Assembly: GCA_022494885.1 (NCBI GenBank)
Contig: JAGVSM010001407.1
Location: 62,001 to 126,000, forward strand
Length of the DNA: 64,000 bases
DNA from: Micrasema longulum
Lineage: Eukaryota; Arthropoda; Insecta; Trichoptera; Brachycentridae
Direction of reading: 5' to 3'
Under the pieces are notes generated by a model that worked only from the letters and a program-made list of their open reading frames with translations, was not told the origin of the DNA and made no database searches. The translations under genes were made by a program, and so were the position numbers. Below are positions 24,828 through 36,622 of this stretch, in pieces (the stretch's first letter is position 1; each line of letters opens with the position of its first letter).

Positions 24828-25425
24828 TTATTTATTTAACGAATTTATGCAGTCCATTCTAGCGATGGTAAATACAATTTCTTATAACAAATACAGGCAC
24901 TAATAAAATAAAATACAATGAAATAAAATGAAAGCAAGGACAAAAAATTAAATATTTCTACCTCAAGACAAGATCCGGTCTATCTTAGTGCTTTTTTAAA
25001 TCTATAAAGACTTACACCAAAAATTTCCAGATCTTGTCTCGAGTTTACAATGCGACACAATCGGGACATTGGTGCATGCAAGCCATAGTTTGTGCTGTGT
25101 TGATCGAGGAACAGTACATTATTATTTTGCAACGGGCGGATTGGAACATTGAATGCCATTTGTTCCAGTAACGATGGTACATCAATTAAGCCATTCAGTA
25201 AATTAAACATAAATATGGAGTCAATGTTATTTGTACGATTTTGTAGACTTGAGATTTTCAACATTGACTCAATTTCTTCGTAAGTGTAGTCTCCTCTCTC
25301 GAGGCCAATCATCCACGCTACTTTTCTTAACAAACGATGTTGCACCGATTCGGTATGATTTATCCGGTCTACATAGAAGGGAGACCAGATCACGGATGCA
25401 TATTCTAAAAGAGGATATTTTTATT
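24828..25425 (-). mobile_element. Jockey-like LINE 3' end, inverted relative to 21.8 kb
   Basis: The minus strand has a 137-codon open frame (25393 to 24980), continuing upstream to about 25410: LEYASVIWSPFYVDRINHTE, SVQHRLLRKVAWMIGLERGD, YTYEEIESMLKISSLQNR and SRQDLEIFGVSLYRFKKALR. It is a near-intact C-terminus. The 3' tail is the TAAATAAAT run at 24828. Same family as 21787-22441. Confidence 0.82.
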
Positions 25426-25444
25426 TAAAAATAATACACAAACT

Positions 25445-25745
25445 AGCATCGTATTACCAGCGGTACGATGTTTTAAAGTTTTGTATTTCTGAAATTACTT
25501 CGCGTGTGACGTCTCAAGTTCTCTTCCGCTTCTTCTCGGTCGGTTCTGCCGATTGGTCCGCTGAATAACCGTAAACAAGAAATCTTTAACAACTCTATTA
25601 ACATTGGTCAATTCATATGAACTAGTGACGTCATTCAGAGTGGTTCGTTTTTAGTAATACGTTTTCAAGAAACTACCGTATAATGTAATGCTTTGAATTT
25701 TACCGCGCGTAAGAAAACATTTTTTGTATCCAGTTTCCCTGAGTT
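25445..25745. repeat. Family G repeat, second copy
   Basis: ATCGTATTACCAGCGGTACG, TTTAAAGTTTTGTATTTCTG, TAGTGACGTCATTCAGAGT, TTTTACCGCGCGTAAGAAAA, TTTTTTGTATCCAG. Same orientation as the 9.7 kb copy; immediately right of the inverted LINE at 24828-25425. Confidence 0.62.
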
Positions 25746-26027
25746 CCTCATTTTGTCTACAGCTGAGGCATTTTATGGCGTTTTCGCCCATATTTATAGT
25801 CCTTAAAATTTAGCTTCATTAAAATGACAGCTTTCAAACTCATGTGAATAGTGATGGGAAATTACTGATCACTGATCATGTACCGATCAATTCGATTTTA
25901 TCAGTTTTTTCATGCAAACATGAAACTCCGTTTCCGAAAATTGATATAAAAACGCAAAAACAAGCCTATTATATGAATTTGATGTGTGCTGAATACAATT
26001 ATTCACCAAAAAATAAGACATTTACAT

Positions 26028-26330
26028 TTTTTTCGTGAACATATTAAAACGAATTATTTTTTATTCGTTCAAATTACATTGATCAATTTGTCCCATCTCT
26101 AACGTTTTTGCAAAATGATGTAACCTTGTAAGAACGTGGTTAATAATTGGGTTTATTTTAGTTTTGTTTAGTTTTAAAACTGATTTTATATATTTATGTT
26201 GATTTACATGTCAATCATTTATTTAAAAAAATAATTAACATACCAAATACGAATCATTTTTCGTGTCAATATAAATCACTTCTTAGACGTTACTACAAAG
26301 TTATGTCGTCAGTTTTTCTGACAACTATGA
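26028..26330. repeat. Family F repeat, uninterrupted copy
   Basis: Contains the pre-insertion site GATCAATTTGTCCCATCTC and the shared GTTACTACAAAGTTATGTCG then TCAGTTTTTCTGACAACT. A family G copy lies about 270 bp to its left. Confidence 0.65.
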
Positions 26331-26895
26331 CTATAGATATGATTATCTGTGTTCACGTATTACGTCTTAGAAATAATCATTTGTTTATGGTAAACATTCC
26401 TTCTCTTTCTTAGCCCACATACTTTTAAAAATATTTGAGTACTTAACTATATGCTACTAGTTACGTTTACCATATACAGTACCTTGTTTGGCTATATCAC
26501 GCCCTTAAACTCCATTTTATACTGTTATAGTAAATCCAGATTAGATTCGACTGGAATATTCTCGAAGGATGAACATTAACAGCAATTTGTATGTATTTAC
26601 ATACTTGGCATTAAGCATTAAGTTATTGGTTAGTGTACAACTGTACATATACATAATCTGGACATTATTCCATGCCTCATTCAGTAAACCCTCCACAACA
26701 TGTTGATGCCGAGTTCGCATGGGCACGCGCTTCAAGGATTCTGCTATACTTTATTCATCTAAACATTTATATCGGACGACTTGTTTATTTTTTTAATATT
26801 TTTATTTAACTTTTTGTACATAATTTTATTTGTACATTGGCGGGCTTATTGCTAAATGGCAATTTCTTCCAACCAACCAATAAAAAAATATATAT

Positions 26896-27275
26896 ATAAT
26901 GTTTGATTATGTCCAAATGCTTGCAGACTGGCAGCATTTGGACATAATCAAACATTGTTGAATTACTACCTGGTAAAAGAAGAAGTATAAAAATTGGAAA
27001 ATTGTTTCCAGGCGTTGCCTAGTAGGTGATTTGGTTCAGCCGGATGAATCTCACCACGTGATAAAGGTTTCAGCTCTTTCACTTCACAAAAGTCAACAGA
27101 TGGAAGAGTTGAGGAAATGTGGATGTTTAAACATGGGCAGAATGGTGAATGTTACACAGTATGTAAAATGGCCACTTAAACCCGCCAATGACAGGTCATA
27201 AGCCCTGTAAATGCCTAGACTTCCATATTCCCTTCTTAAAAATGTTTTCCCTCTCTGTTGAAATAAATTTAAATA
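26896..27275. mobile_element. Family D copy with terminal 23-bp perfect hairpin
   Basis: Starts with a perfect inverted repeat (26898-26920 with 26934-26956, 13-base loop). The central region follows (GGCGTTGCCTAGTAGGTGAT, GGATGAATCTCACCACGTGA), then the right arm (GGCAGAATGGTGAATGTTAC, CCAATGACAGGTCATAAG, CTAGACTTCCATATTCCCTT). The hairpin stem carries the outer GTCCAAATGC motif of the family. Confidence 0.68.
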
Positions 27276-27456
27276 AAAAAAATATTTTTATAATTCAAGT
27301 TACAGAACATATTCAATAGAAAAAAAAAGATTAAAAAGTTAAAAATATATAAAAATAGAAATAAACGTATTTGTTTATAAATTACCTTAAATCAAAACTA
27401 TTACTCAATGGGAAAAGGGAAAAAAGAGAAAAGAGGAAAAAGGAAAGGAGGAGAAA

Positions 27457-27960
27457 TTAAGGAAGAGAAAGGAGATGTTTCTTCAGACGTGATTCAAACA
27501 GAGATAATGTAGTAACATCTTTGATGGTGGATGGGAGATGATTCCACAGTCGAGCCGCATGGACACTATATGAGTTAGAGAAGAAAGAGGAATTGTGGAT
27601 GGATATTAAGAGAGTGCCTTGAGAATTAGAACGAAGAGGTAAACCATGAACTGATAAGCGTTGGAATTTTTCACGCAGGTTTATAGGAGCGTTAGGACTA
27701 TGAAGTACATTGAACAGATGTGAGAGGGAGTAATAGTCTCTCCGCTGTCTAATTTTGAGCCATTTCAGTTGCCTACGATAATCAGAAATGTGGTCATATT
27801 TCTTAAGACCAAAAATGTACCTTATGCATGTATCTGAAGTCGTTCAAGTTTATCGAGTTGCTCACAGCTTAAATCAGTCGTGGAAACATCAGCGTAATCT
27901 AGAATGGGTAGTAGTAATGCTTGTACAAGGGTGCATTTAGTATTAATATTAGTTAATGAT
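27457..27960 (-). mobile_element. CR1/Jockey-like LINE 3' end
   Basis: The minus strand has a frame of about 105 codons with no Met start (about 27776 to the stop at 27457-27459). It includes LKWLKIRQRRDYYSLSHLFN, INLREKFQRLSVHGLPLRSN and SVHAARLWNHLPSTIKDVTT, the classic C-terminal tail of CR1/Jockey-type reverse transcriptases. Upstream, past one frameshift, KCTLVQALLLPILDYADV continues the RT domain. It is 5'-truncated near 27960. Same family as the 5665-6400 copy on the opposite strand. Confidence 0.78.
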
Positions 27961-28904
27961 ACTGTAAAAATCCATGCCCGAACAAAATATTACTTTTTAT
28001 TTGATTAATAAACTCTAATGGACCAAATGAATAAAGCTGTAATATGAATTAATACATCTGAATTTACACGTGGCCAAGGGCCCCAAATGTCTATAAAGTA
28101 AAATTTTCCGTACAAAAATTTGTATACTCGTATAAAAATGTAAAGCATCTTCGTTGGTAACCTGTAATTAAATATGTTTTTTTTTCAATATTCAAATAAA
28201 ACTAAATAAACTACTGTAGCTGCATATAATTTATATCAATCTAAGAAAATTCTATCAAACCATATTACAAAACAAAGCTTTAATAATGATTTTGAAAAAA
28301 ACTGATACACAAGTGTAAATTTCATGTCAAATGAATTAAAAATACTAACATGAAGGCAACTAATATTTTGCAATATGATGATGTTTGTGTATAATATTAT
28401 TGGTTTTAAAAAAACACACAATTTTTAAAAAAATATGATCAAAGCCAACATAAACATAATCAAAATACCAGAGAAATCGCAAGAATCAGACTCTCATTTA
28501 GAAAAAAGGTGAAGCACAAAAATTCTATTTTGTATAAGGTAGTAAAAAAATATTATGAAATAGGAAAAACATTTATGGTGAAAAAAAAATCGAAATTCAA
28601 ACAGAAGGTTAACAAATATGTATTAAACCACTTATAAATTAAATATATGCGTATAGTTATTATTAGAGCACAAATAAAACTATGTTTGTGTTTGCTCTGT
28701 TTCAAGATTCAAAATAAAAAATAAACACACTTTTTTTCAAAAAAAATCGGTTTTACTTTATAGACAATAATTTGTGAAAGACTGAGAAAGAAATACGTAA
28801 AAAGGAAGGTAAATGTGTCAAATAATCAACATTAGCAAATAAATGTTTGTCGCAGAACCGAAATTAGCATTCGTAACGGAGTCCTGGTGCCAACCCTTAT
28901 TTGC
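27961..28904. other. No gene or repeat recognised
   Basis: Very AT-rich with long A runs, between two LINE fragments. Confidence 0.45.
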
Positions 28905-29285
28905 AGGAGTGAAGTATGTAATAGCTTAATGCTGTCAAATTTAATCTCTTGGTCCAATACTTCTAAAAATATGTATGATAAAATGTCGAGATCTATGAAT
29001 TATGGAAATTTTGTCAAATCAAGAAAAAAGATTTGCGTTGGTTTGGACATGTAAGGAGAATGAAGGGCTAAAAATGACTAAAAAGATGGACGGTATGAAT
29101 GTTGATGATAGCAGAAACCTAAAAGGCACGGCAATACTAAATCCAACAAATATTTGAAGATGGATTGGAGAGTCCGAATAATTGTCTTGCATCTATGAGA
29201 AGAGGTATGAATGTGGAGAAAGCGAAGTCTGTATGCAAAAACAGAGAAAAGTGGCCTACCCCCGCGTGATAACGGCGTGATAGTT
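28905..29285 (+). mobile_element. Degenerate LINE 3' end, same family as 51.7 kb
   Basis: Broken + strand frame with LRWFGHVRRMKG, QQIFEDGLESPNNCLASMRRGMN and VEKAKSVCKNREKWP, parallel to the 51.7 kb copy, ending CGTGATAACGGCGTGATAG. Several stops show it is older than the other two copies. The left border is uncertain. Confidence 0.65.
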
Positions 29286-29469
29286 TATTTGTTATTTTAT
29301 TTATAATATGATCCTAATTGTGATTCGGCCGATATTATCGTATTTTGGTTAAGGGCCTCAATAAAATATATAAATATATGGTAACATAAAAACTGTCGTT
29401 TACATAAAATGAAAAAGTAAAAACAACAGTACAATTATAGATAACACAGACATTATATTGTAAAGGTTT

Positions 29470-29870
29470 AAGAGAAATTTTGATAAATAGGTATTTGAAC
29501 ATGGTTTTCCGTAACTCTCTCACTGATGCTTTTCCTATATTGCGCAAAAGCGATAACTGCACGTTGGACTGATTATGCCTAACTAAAATCGTCAAAATCG
29601 ACGTTTCGTTTTTTTTTTTAAGATAGGGTATCAGAATGAAATTTTCTTTGTACTGTGTACTTTGTTACATTCTGTTTTTCAAAATTATTTATCGAATTTG
29701 TATACCGTACATCTGAAAAAGGCAGAAAATATCGATAAAACTAAACGATAGACACGACAATAGTAAATATCTTCAGTGTGTAAAAAATCACTGCTCTTGT
29801 GCCATATTCCAGGGAAAAAATACGGGAATTTTTTTGTAAAAATCAGGCCACGTTTCTTTTTTATTATTCA
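29470..29870. repeat. Family I repeat, second copy
   Basis: TTTTGATAAATAGGTATTTG, GATTATGCCTAACTAAAATC, GTCAAAATCGACGTTTCG, GAATTTGTATACCGTACATC, CCAGGGAAAAAATACGGGAA. Same direction as the 24 kb copy. Confidence 0.58.
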
Positions 29871-30299
29871 AATCCAGAGTTACACAGTCCAATTCGAGTT
29901 GCTTGGTTTCAACCTTCGCCGTACAACTAAATTTCTCGCAAGACGCCGCGTCATATCTTCCCTAAAAATATTTATTTCACGTTCTTCCAATCAATTCGAA
30001 ACTACTCTCAAAATTAAATCACGCAAGATTAGGGTTACTTCCTGTTAGGGATTGTCCTTGGTGGGTAAATGATGACAGGATTCGTTCAAATTGTGCTGAC
30101 AGATTGCACGCTTGTCTTGAACGTAGTATACTGAAGGATGATCCAGGATTATGTATAAGGAGTATATCCATCATCCCGAGGAGCGCAATTGCACGTACGT
30201 GACGAGAATCAGATCATACTGAACTGGAGACGCTTATTCTGACAACTAGGAAGTTTGGTGCAAAGAGAAATTAGATTAGAAAAATGTTTTCTTAACCCT

Positions 30300-30450
30300 T
30301 TCATGGCGTTGCGGAATCACAGGTCAAAGGTCTAAGGTTCGAACCCCACTCTATACCAACATAATTCCCATTTTATCACAGTGAGTTATTTACAACTCGT
30401 TGAATCTGGCCCCGAAATTGTTATATCGTTGGCTAAATCATTCGAGCGCA
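30300..30450 (+). mobile_element. tRNA-derived SINE (type C), plus strand
   Basis: GTCTAAGGTTCGAACCCCAC (box B) followed by TTCCCATTTTATCACAGTGA and GTTATTTACAACTCG. The reverse complement of the type C layout. Confidence 0.6.
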
Positions 30451-30697
30451 AATACTTTTTTTTTTAAATAATGAAAGGTAATTTACATTACTAGTTAGGT
30501 TGTTGCAATGAACCTAGAGTTAATGTTTACATTTTTATTTGTGTAAGTATTACCATTCATTTTATTTTGCTTTTAATGTTAAATTTTCCTCGGTTTTTGT
30601 GTATTATTGTGTATTTACGAATATATTTTATTGGATTGTTATATTTTAACATTTTATCAAATACTTTTGCTCTTTTTATTTTACATATTTATATTTT

Positions 30698-30925
30698 GTC
30701 GGCCTTACAATGTAACGGTCAGCGCGTTTGCCTACAATGCAAGAGGTCCTGAGTTCAATTCCCGACATGGTTGATAGGAAATATTTATTTAAAATACTGT
30801 TTTCGCACCAGAATATTTCACAGTCCCTGGACCGGTACCTGAATTGTAAGATTGATCATCTTACCTTCATGTAACAAAAATGGTCAATATCAGCGTATCA
30901 TTGGATTTGTTACCATTGAATTTGG
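30698..30925 (+). mobile_element. tRNA-derived SINE (type A), 3'-truncated
   Basis: Head GTCGGCCTTACAATGTAACG with box B (GAGTTCAATTCCC, one mismatch) and body through ACCTTCATGTAACAAAAATG; the terminal hairpin is missing. Loss of the 3' end is unusual for a retroposon and suggests a later deletion or insertion near 30925. Confidence 0.78.
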
Positions 30926-30999
30926 CACGTTGGTAGATTGCTCCCAAAATCGGTAGATCTATCGATAAATTGGTAGAATTGGCAAAGCTGTTACGGCTG

Positions 31000-31435
31000 T
31001 AGTCTAATAAAAAGTGAAGAAATCTAGCGATTTGGCCCTTTTAAAAATGAGGTTTTTTTTATTACGCAATTGTATAATAATTTTTTTTTTTAAATATCTT
31101 CGGTGTTAACGTAAGTTTTGTCCGTATTTTTTATTTAAATTTAAAATGAACGCCAAAAGTAAAACAAAATGGTAAAGGTTATATCGACCGAAATATAACT
31201 ACTTTTCGACCGGCAGATTACGCCTCTTAAAATTAAAACCAAACTTCAATACATCGATTATCATATAAAGACTTAGGACTAAAGTTAAATGCGTTTGATT
31301 GATTCAAAGATAATAAATTAAACAAAACTGTGGCGGCGAAATCTTTATTATTTTTTTTTAATAAGAAATATCTAAAAGCATTTTAAATTACATAAATTTT
31401 GTGGTATTTTCTCTAATTCTACGTGAAATTATTTA
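31000..31435. repeat. Family H repeat
   Basis: GGCTGTAGTCTAATAAAA, GAAATATAACTACTTTTCGA, GGCAGATTACGCC, AAAGATAATAAA, AAAAGCATTTTAAATTACAT, AATTCTACGTGAAATTAT. Matches 44250-44632. A short part (AAAATGAACGCCAAAAGTAA) also resembles 60318-60350. Confidence 0.58.
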
Positions 31436-32001
31436 TTTATTAGTATACACGGCACGCAGTGCCTTTTACCTTAAAAAGATACATATTAAAAATAATATAA
31501 ACATTTCAATATAATGTGAAAAACTTAAAATTAAATACAAAAGTACTATTTCACATAAATACTAAATATATAACACAGCAGTTTTGTATAAAGAACATAT
31601 TTAGATATAAAAAATAATCAAACAATGTGTGCAGATAAAATTTTAAAAGGAAAAGAATTTAAATATATTTTTCTTGAAATGCTACAAAATATAAGTATAT
31701 TAAATACAATAAAATTATTTTGTCTTAAAAAAAAAAAAAAATTGAAAAATAATTATAATAATGACTGTTAAAGTAATTAAAAAAATAAGTATACACGTAA
31801 ATATGGTACACAATAGTACTCATACAAAAGTAAACATAGAAAGCACTATCATCTAAAAAAGGTATATTACCCTTCATCATCTTTGAAATGATTAAATATA
31901 GTTGATTTATATAAGCTATACTTTATGTGAAAAATATCAGCAACGTTATTATGCCTTCAATAATCGTTTAAAAACAAAACTTGTGTGTAGGATTTTAGTG
32001 T

Positions 32002-32052
32002 GCGCATAACCCGGGACACGAATGCTATGCATTCGTGTCCCGGGTTATGCGC
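32002..32052. repeat. Perfect 24-bp inverted repeat, 3-base loop
   Basis: GCGCATAACCCGGGACACGA followed by ATGC, loop TAT, then the exact complement. GC-rich in AT-rich surroundings. Not part of any repeat family identified here. Cause unknown. Confidence 0.85.
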
Positions 32053-32457
32053 TAGCCCGCGTCCGGAATAAGGCAGAAGAAGCAGATGTGTGGGCAGTTG
32101 GTTATCCTGAATACTTTATGCGCGTATTCCGACGCAGAACTAAGGAGTAGGCTATGAATAGAACAAGCATATGGGAAACGGGAGGCGAAAACGACTTCGC
32201 AGATATTAGATCAAATAACTCCTTCTCCCACCCCTTGCATCTATTTTGTCAACGTGCCTTTAAACGGAAAATTTATATCAAATACGTAGAATTTATATAA
32301 AATGTGGAAAATTTATATCAAACACGGACAATTTATGTCAAATACGATAAATGAAGGTTTAATACGAAGAATTTATATCAAATACAGAGAATTTATATTG
32401 TCCATTTAGTGGATCGTTTACATTATCAAAAAGGTAAAAATCCTGAATAAAATCGAG

Positions 32458-32520
32458 TGAAGAGACGGTTGACGCGTTCGCCTACCATTCTTAAGGCCCC
32501 TGGTTCGATTTTTAGGAAGG
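32458..32520 (+). mobile_element. Degenerate tRNA-like SINE head
   Basis: GACGCGTTCGCCTACCATTC followed by CTGGTTCGATTTTTAGGAAG resembles the second half of the type A head. It is directly followed by the A/T-rich repeat at 32530. Confidence 0.45.
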
Positions 32521-32529
32521 TACTTATTT

Positions 32530-32830
32530 ATTTTATTTATTTATTTATTTAAACGCCTTTTAGGCTTTTATATGTTTTTACATACATATATACAAATAAT
32601 GACAGACATGTATTTTACACAAAAGTAGCAACAAATATATAAATGATTTTTAGAAGAAAAAGAAAAATATCAAAAATATCATCTTTACATATAAGTATAA
32701 AAGTGGGAAGAACAGAAGTGCATTTTTAAATATGAAGACAGAAATGCATTTTACACAAAAAAGGAGCAAAAAATGAAAATAAATTAGGAAGAGAAAGAAA
32801 AATAAAATAATAATAAAAAAAATAAAAATC
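32530..32830. repeat. Family K repeat, LINE-tail-like
   Basis: ATTTATTTATTTAAACGCCT, TTTAGGCTTTTATATG, AGACATGTATTTTACACAAA, GGGAAGAACAGAAGTGCAT. Begins with an ATTT tail then a GCCT...AGGC hairpin, as expected for the 3' end of a retroposon on the minus strand. Relative at 63235-63440. Confidence 0.52.
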
Positions 32831-33029
32831 ATTACATATTAGTTGAAAATATATGAGGATACATAATAATGCATTTGAGTTTTTCCAGTCTCATACCTCT
32901 TTCCTTCCGGCATCCTCTCTTCATAGCATAGTGAAGATATGTAGTCAATTTCTATTTCTAAAAAAAAATTCTAAATATAGTTTTGTTTTATAATGAAACA
33001 TTATAATATACGTACAGTATGTCCGTAAT

Positions 33030-33090
33030 GTCGGCCTCGTGGTGTAATGGTCAGCGCGTTTGCCTACCATTCAAGAGGTGTCGGGTTCCA
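33030..33090 (+). mobile_element. tRNA-derived SINE (type A), head only
   Basis: GTCGGCCTCGTGGTGTAATG then GTCAGCGCGTTTGCCTACCA and box B GGGTTCC, cut off at about 33090. The body is absent; different sequence (AAATTAAAATATAAACTCAC) follows. Confidence 0.7.
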
Positions 33091-34310
33091 GAAATTAAAA
33101 TATAAACTCACCGCTTTTGAATTTCGGTGGGTACGAGAATTTTAAAAAATCTCAAAATTCGTGTATATTTTAATGAAAACCCGGGGTGAAAGAGTTAATA
33201 GGGTTTGCCTATGTCAGTTTGTTTGTGGAGTTAAATCGTGAACATCTTATATGGCGTTGATCGGCAAAATGGAAGCCGAGAGTAGGTCCTGAGTTCAGCC
33301 AATGTACATATGTACTCTTGAAATATGCAATTTGGTTGTCAGCTATAATTGAGTTACTGCCACTGACATTTCCCTTCAGGTCTCCGCTGCACCGACGTGC
33401 ATCTGATAAATGCACTCAGGGCGTATGATAAAACATTCCACTATATAGTGACAACCACAAGAATTTAAATTACAGTACAGCTTTAATATTATTCTTTTGC
33501 ATATTTAGATCATTGTTTGGACTGTAGTAGAACATACCATCGACAAATATTTGAAATTATGCATTTTTTTTAATTTTATCTGCAATGAGAGAGATCGATA
33601 TTTAGCTTTCTTTTTGTAATTATTATTCTAATTTATTTAAAAAAACATAAAATTTAAATAAAAAACAAAACAAATATAAAAATTATGTTTTAAACATATT
33701 TTACTTATTTATTATCTATATACGCCCAACGGACTTTAACGTGACCGGTATACAATTAAAATTCAAGTGTCAAGTGACATTATACTTTATAGATATAAAA
33801 ATATAATACTTCCTATAAAAAGGTAGGTACATAATAAAAACTATTGAAAGTTTTAGGGGAAAAAATGGGAGACGGTAGGACGGGATGCGGACGCGCAGAC
33901 CACTAGACTGCAAGACGGACCGTATGTATTTGAAAGCTGTAATTTTACTATCTAAAGCAAAATGAACTGAGTACTTGACAGAATATATCGAGGGCATGCT
34001 GCGAAAAAGCATCAAGTGAAAATGTTGCAGTTTTAACTTACTTAATTATGAAGTTATAATATTGTATATCAAATGCCCCACAATTGACAAATATGCACTT
34101 AGTCCTATCGATACTTAAGGTTTAATTATTTTCCGTAATCAGTTCGTTAAATATAATACAAATTAAGATAAATCCGTTGAGGGAAAAAAAATACCCCACT
34201 CGAATTTTAAAGTCGGTATACAAGCATCCGTTCTATCAAGAATACTGTTTTTCTTGAGAGAAAAAAAAATAAAAACATGATTTTTTATTATTTTTATAAA
34301 ATACATCAGC
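33091..34310. other. No gene called
   Basis: Contains a small hairpin (CACCGCTTTTGAATTTCGGTG near 33100) and a faint tRNA-like minus-strand stretch near 33870-33930 (CTAGTGGTCTGCGCGTCCGC), possibly an ancient SINE head. Confidence 0.35.
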
Positions 34311-34562
34311 CTTCCCTTTCCGCACCTAATGGTGCATAGGGCACTGCATTTTTACGCCAATCGCGGTGTACCTCGATCATTTTTGTTACATGAAGGTAAG
34401 ATGATCAGTCTTACGCTTCAGGTACCAGTCCATGGACTATGAAATATTCTAGTGTAAAAACACCCTGTTAAATAAATATTTCATTTCGACCATGTCGGGA
34501 CTCGAACCCGAGACCTCTTGAATGGAAGGCAAACGCGCTGACCATTACACCACGAGGCCGAC
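34311..34562 (-). mobile_element. tRNA-derived SINE (type A), full length, minus strand
   Basis: The minus strand starts GTCGGCCTCGTGGTGTAATG, with box B GGGTTCGAGTCCC, the shared body, and the 3' hairpin (34322-34335). About 250 bp, the best-preserved copy with that at 16713. Confidence 0.87.
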
Positions 34563-36599
34563 AAATATAACATATTATAAAATACAATAAAGAAAGATGT
34601 TTTAGGATGAAAAATAATAAAACAAGTCACACAAAATGACTTTATTGTGTGACATGCATGTAAAACAGTACCTTACTTTTATATTATGTGTCGAAATGTA
34701 TTAAGTCATAACAATACTCTGTTATTTGGTTATTTTATAAAAAAAATCGAAAGAAATGTTTCATATGAATTTTTTTAATGTTGTTAATAATTCAACGTAG
34801 CATTTTTTAAAATTGTCTTTATAACGTTTAGTTTTAAAAATATTTGTTAATGCCTAACAAACTTTTAAACTCAAATGTCTCTAAACTAGCATTTTTTACT
34901 TAATACTTTTTCGCAGAATGCTCGCGATATAATTATGCAATCAAATCTATTTAAGTCATGTCTAGACGTTGTCCAAAATAGAATATAACTAAAATATCGT
35001 ATAAAATTGACCTGAACGGATTATTTACCTGTCGGATCTTTGTCAAGTACCTAATTATTTTATTTATATTAATTGGGTTGCAGTATAGCAACACTGGCAA
35101 CTCAATTATTATTGCTACACATTTTGGAATGCGTAAGTACCTCGTGCGTTTCCATAGTTCATGTATACAAATAATTTAATCATTCATTGACCGTCCTGAT
35201 TTGCTGGAGTTGGAGTGTTTCTGTGTACCTGGTCGACATACCCGCCACAGATCTCCTTTTTGTTTTGCAAGTTCTAGGACCAACTATCACATGCACTTGC
35301 CTATCCATAGGCTCCACAGATAAAGTAATCAGTATGAGGATAAGGCTGATATATTTGGTTCGAGACTTGATAGTTTGGTTCTGGACGAGTCTGATTTCTT
35401 TTTTCTCTCGCAATATAAATCTTTAATTTTTCTTTATGTTTAAAGATGTTTCTGTTTTTTGCTTTTTCATATTTATGTATATATTTCGTTAATATTTTTG
35501 GTTGCTTATGTGTTTTTCTACTTGATACTATTGTTACAGTTATGCAATTTTATCATTTTTTGTTATGTATTTATAAACGTACATCTGTTTTTTTTAAAAT
35601 ATTTTTATGTTCAATACATGTTAAAGGCAATAAATGCAGCTTATGCAAAAATAAATAAATAAATGATTCTCATTCTTGAATTGTTGTTTGTTTGTCCCAA
35701 AATTAAAATAATAAATTATAAAAATGCATTTTTTTTTTACGAAAATATTTAAGATAATGAATAATTTTTATTAGGTCTAACACATACCACATACCAAACA
35801 CATATTTTTATTTATTCACGAAATAACGTAAACGTTAATAAATCACTAAGATTATCGATAATTTATATAATAAAATTACATTAACTTAAATAAGTCACTA
35901 AGATTATCGGTAAGTCGGAACGAAACAATCACAAAGCTAAATTGGTCGTTTTAAATATTTTTTAATAAAGTAAGTATGCCATTTGTGTCGGAATAAAATC
36001 GACTCAACCGGCTTTCGGTCACTATATGTTTGTCTGCGTTGCGTCCTTTACACAGCAATGTAAACACAATACTAATTGCGTTGCTTCCGTACTGACACAA
36101 AATCTAAATTCTCTCAGTAATAAAGAGACCGATGTAACGGTTGTGTCCTATTCCCACCCGAATGTTGCGTTTGTTGAGAAAGACGGATAATGTTCATTAA
36201 AGTCGTTTTATGATCTTAACTCATTTTAAGCCTTTTTTTCGTTGAGTCGTTTTTGTCCTAAAGGTGCGATATCTACCAGTCAAAAGTGACAAAAACTTTG
36301 TTCTTTCGAGCTATTATTGCTTTATTACGATTACTCAATTTTTTTTATCGATATTAGGTAGCCACTGTTTTCTAAAAAGCTTATTATTCAATACAAAAGA
36401 AAAATAAGTAAATTTTGAAGTCGACATAACTGTCAGTTTTGAAACCGATCGGCTAGCTGCAGAACTCAATGACCACTCAATGATTCTTGTGCTCGCTTTT
36501 CCAGTTAAAGTACACACAAAACTCTATTTGTAAATAGCAACAGAGGGCAAAACAGTGAAAATATAAACCATTACACACAGTGCACATTCTGTTCGGGTT
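34563..36599. other. AT-rich stretch; possible retroposon tail at 35185-35665
   Basis: 35185-35425 is more balanced in composition, and 35630-35665 ends AAGGCAATAAATGCAGCTTA then an AAATAAATAAAT tail, like a 5'-truncated retroposon 3' end on the + strand. Nothing else identified before the LINE at 36.6 kb. Confidence 0.35.
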
Positions 36600-36622
36600 C
36601 CTACCAATAGAGGGCAGTAAAT

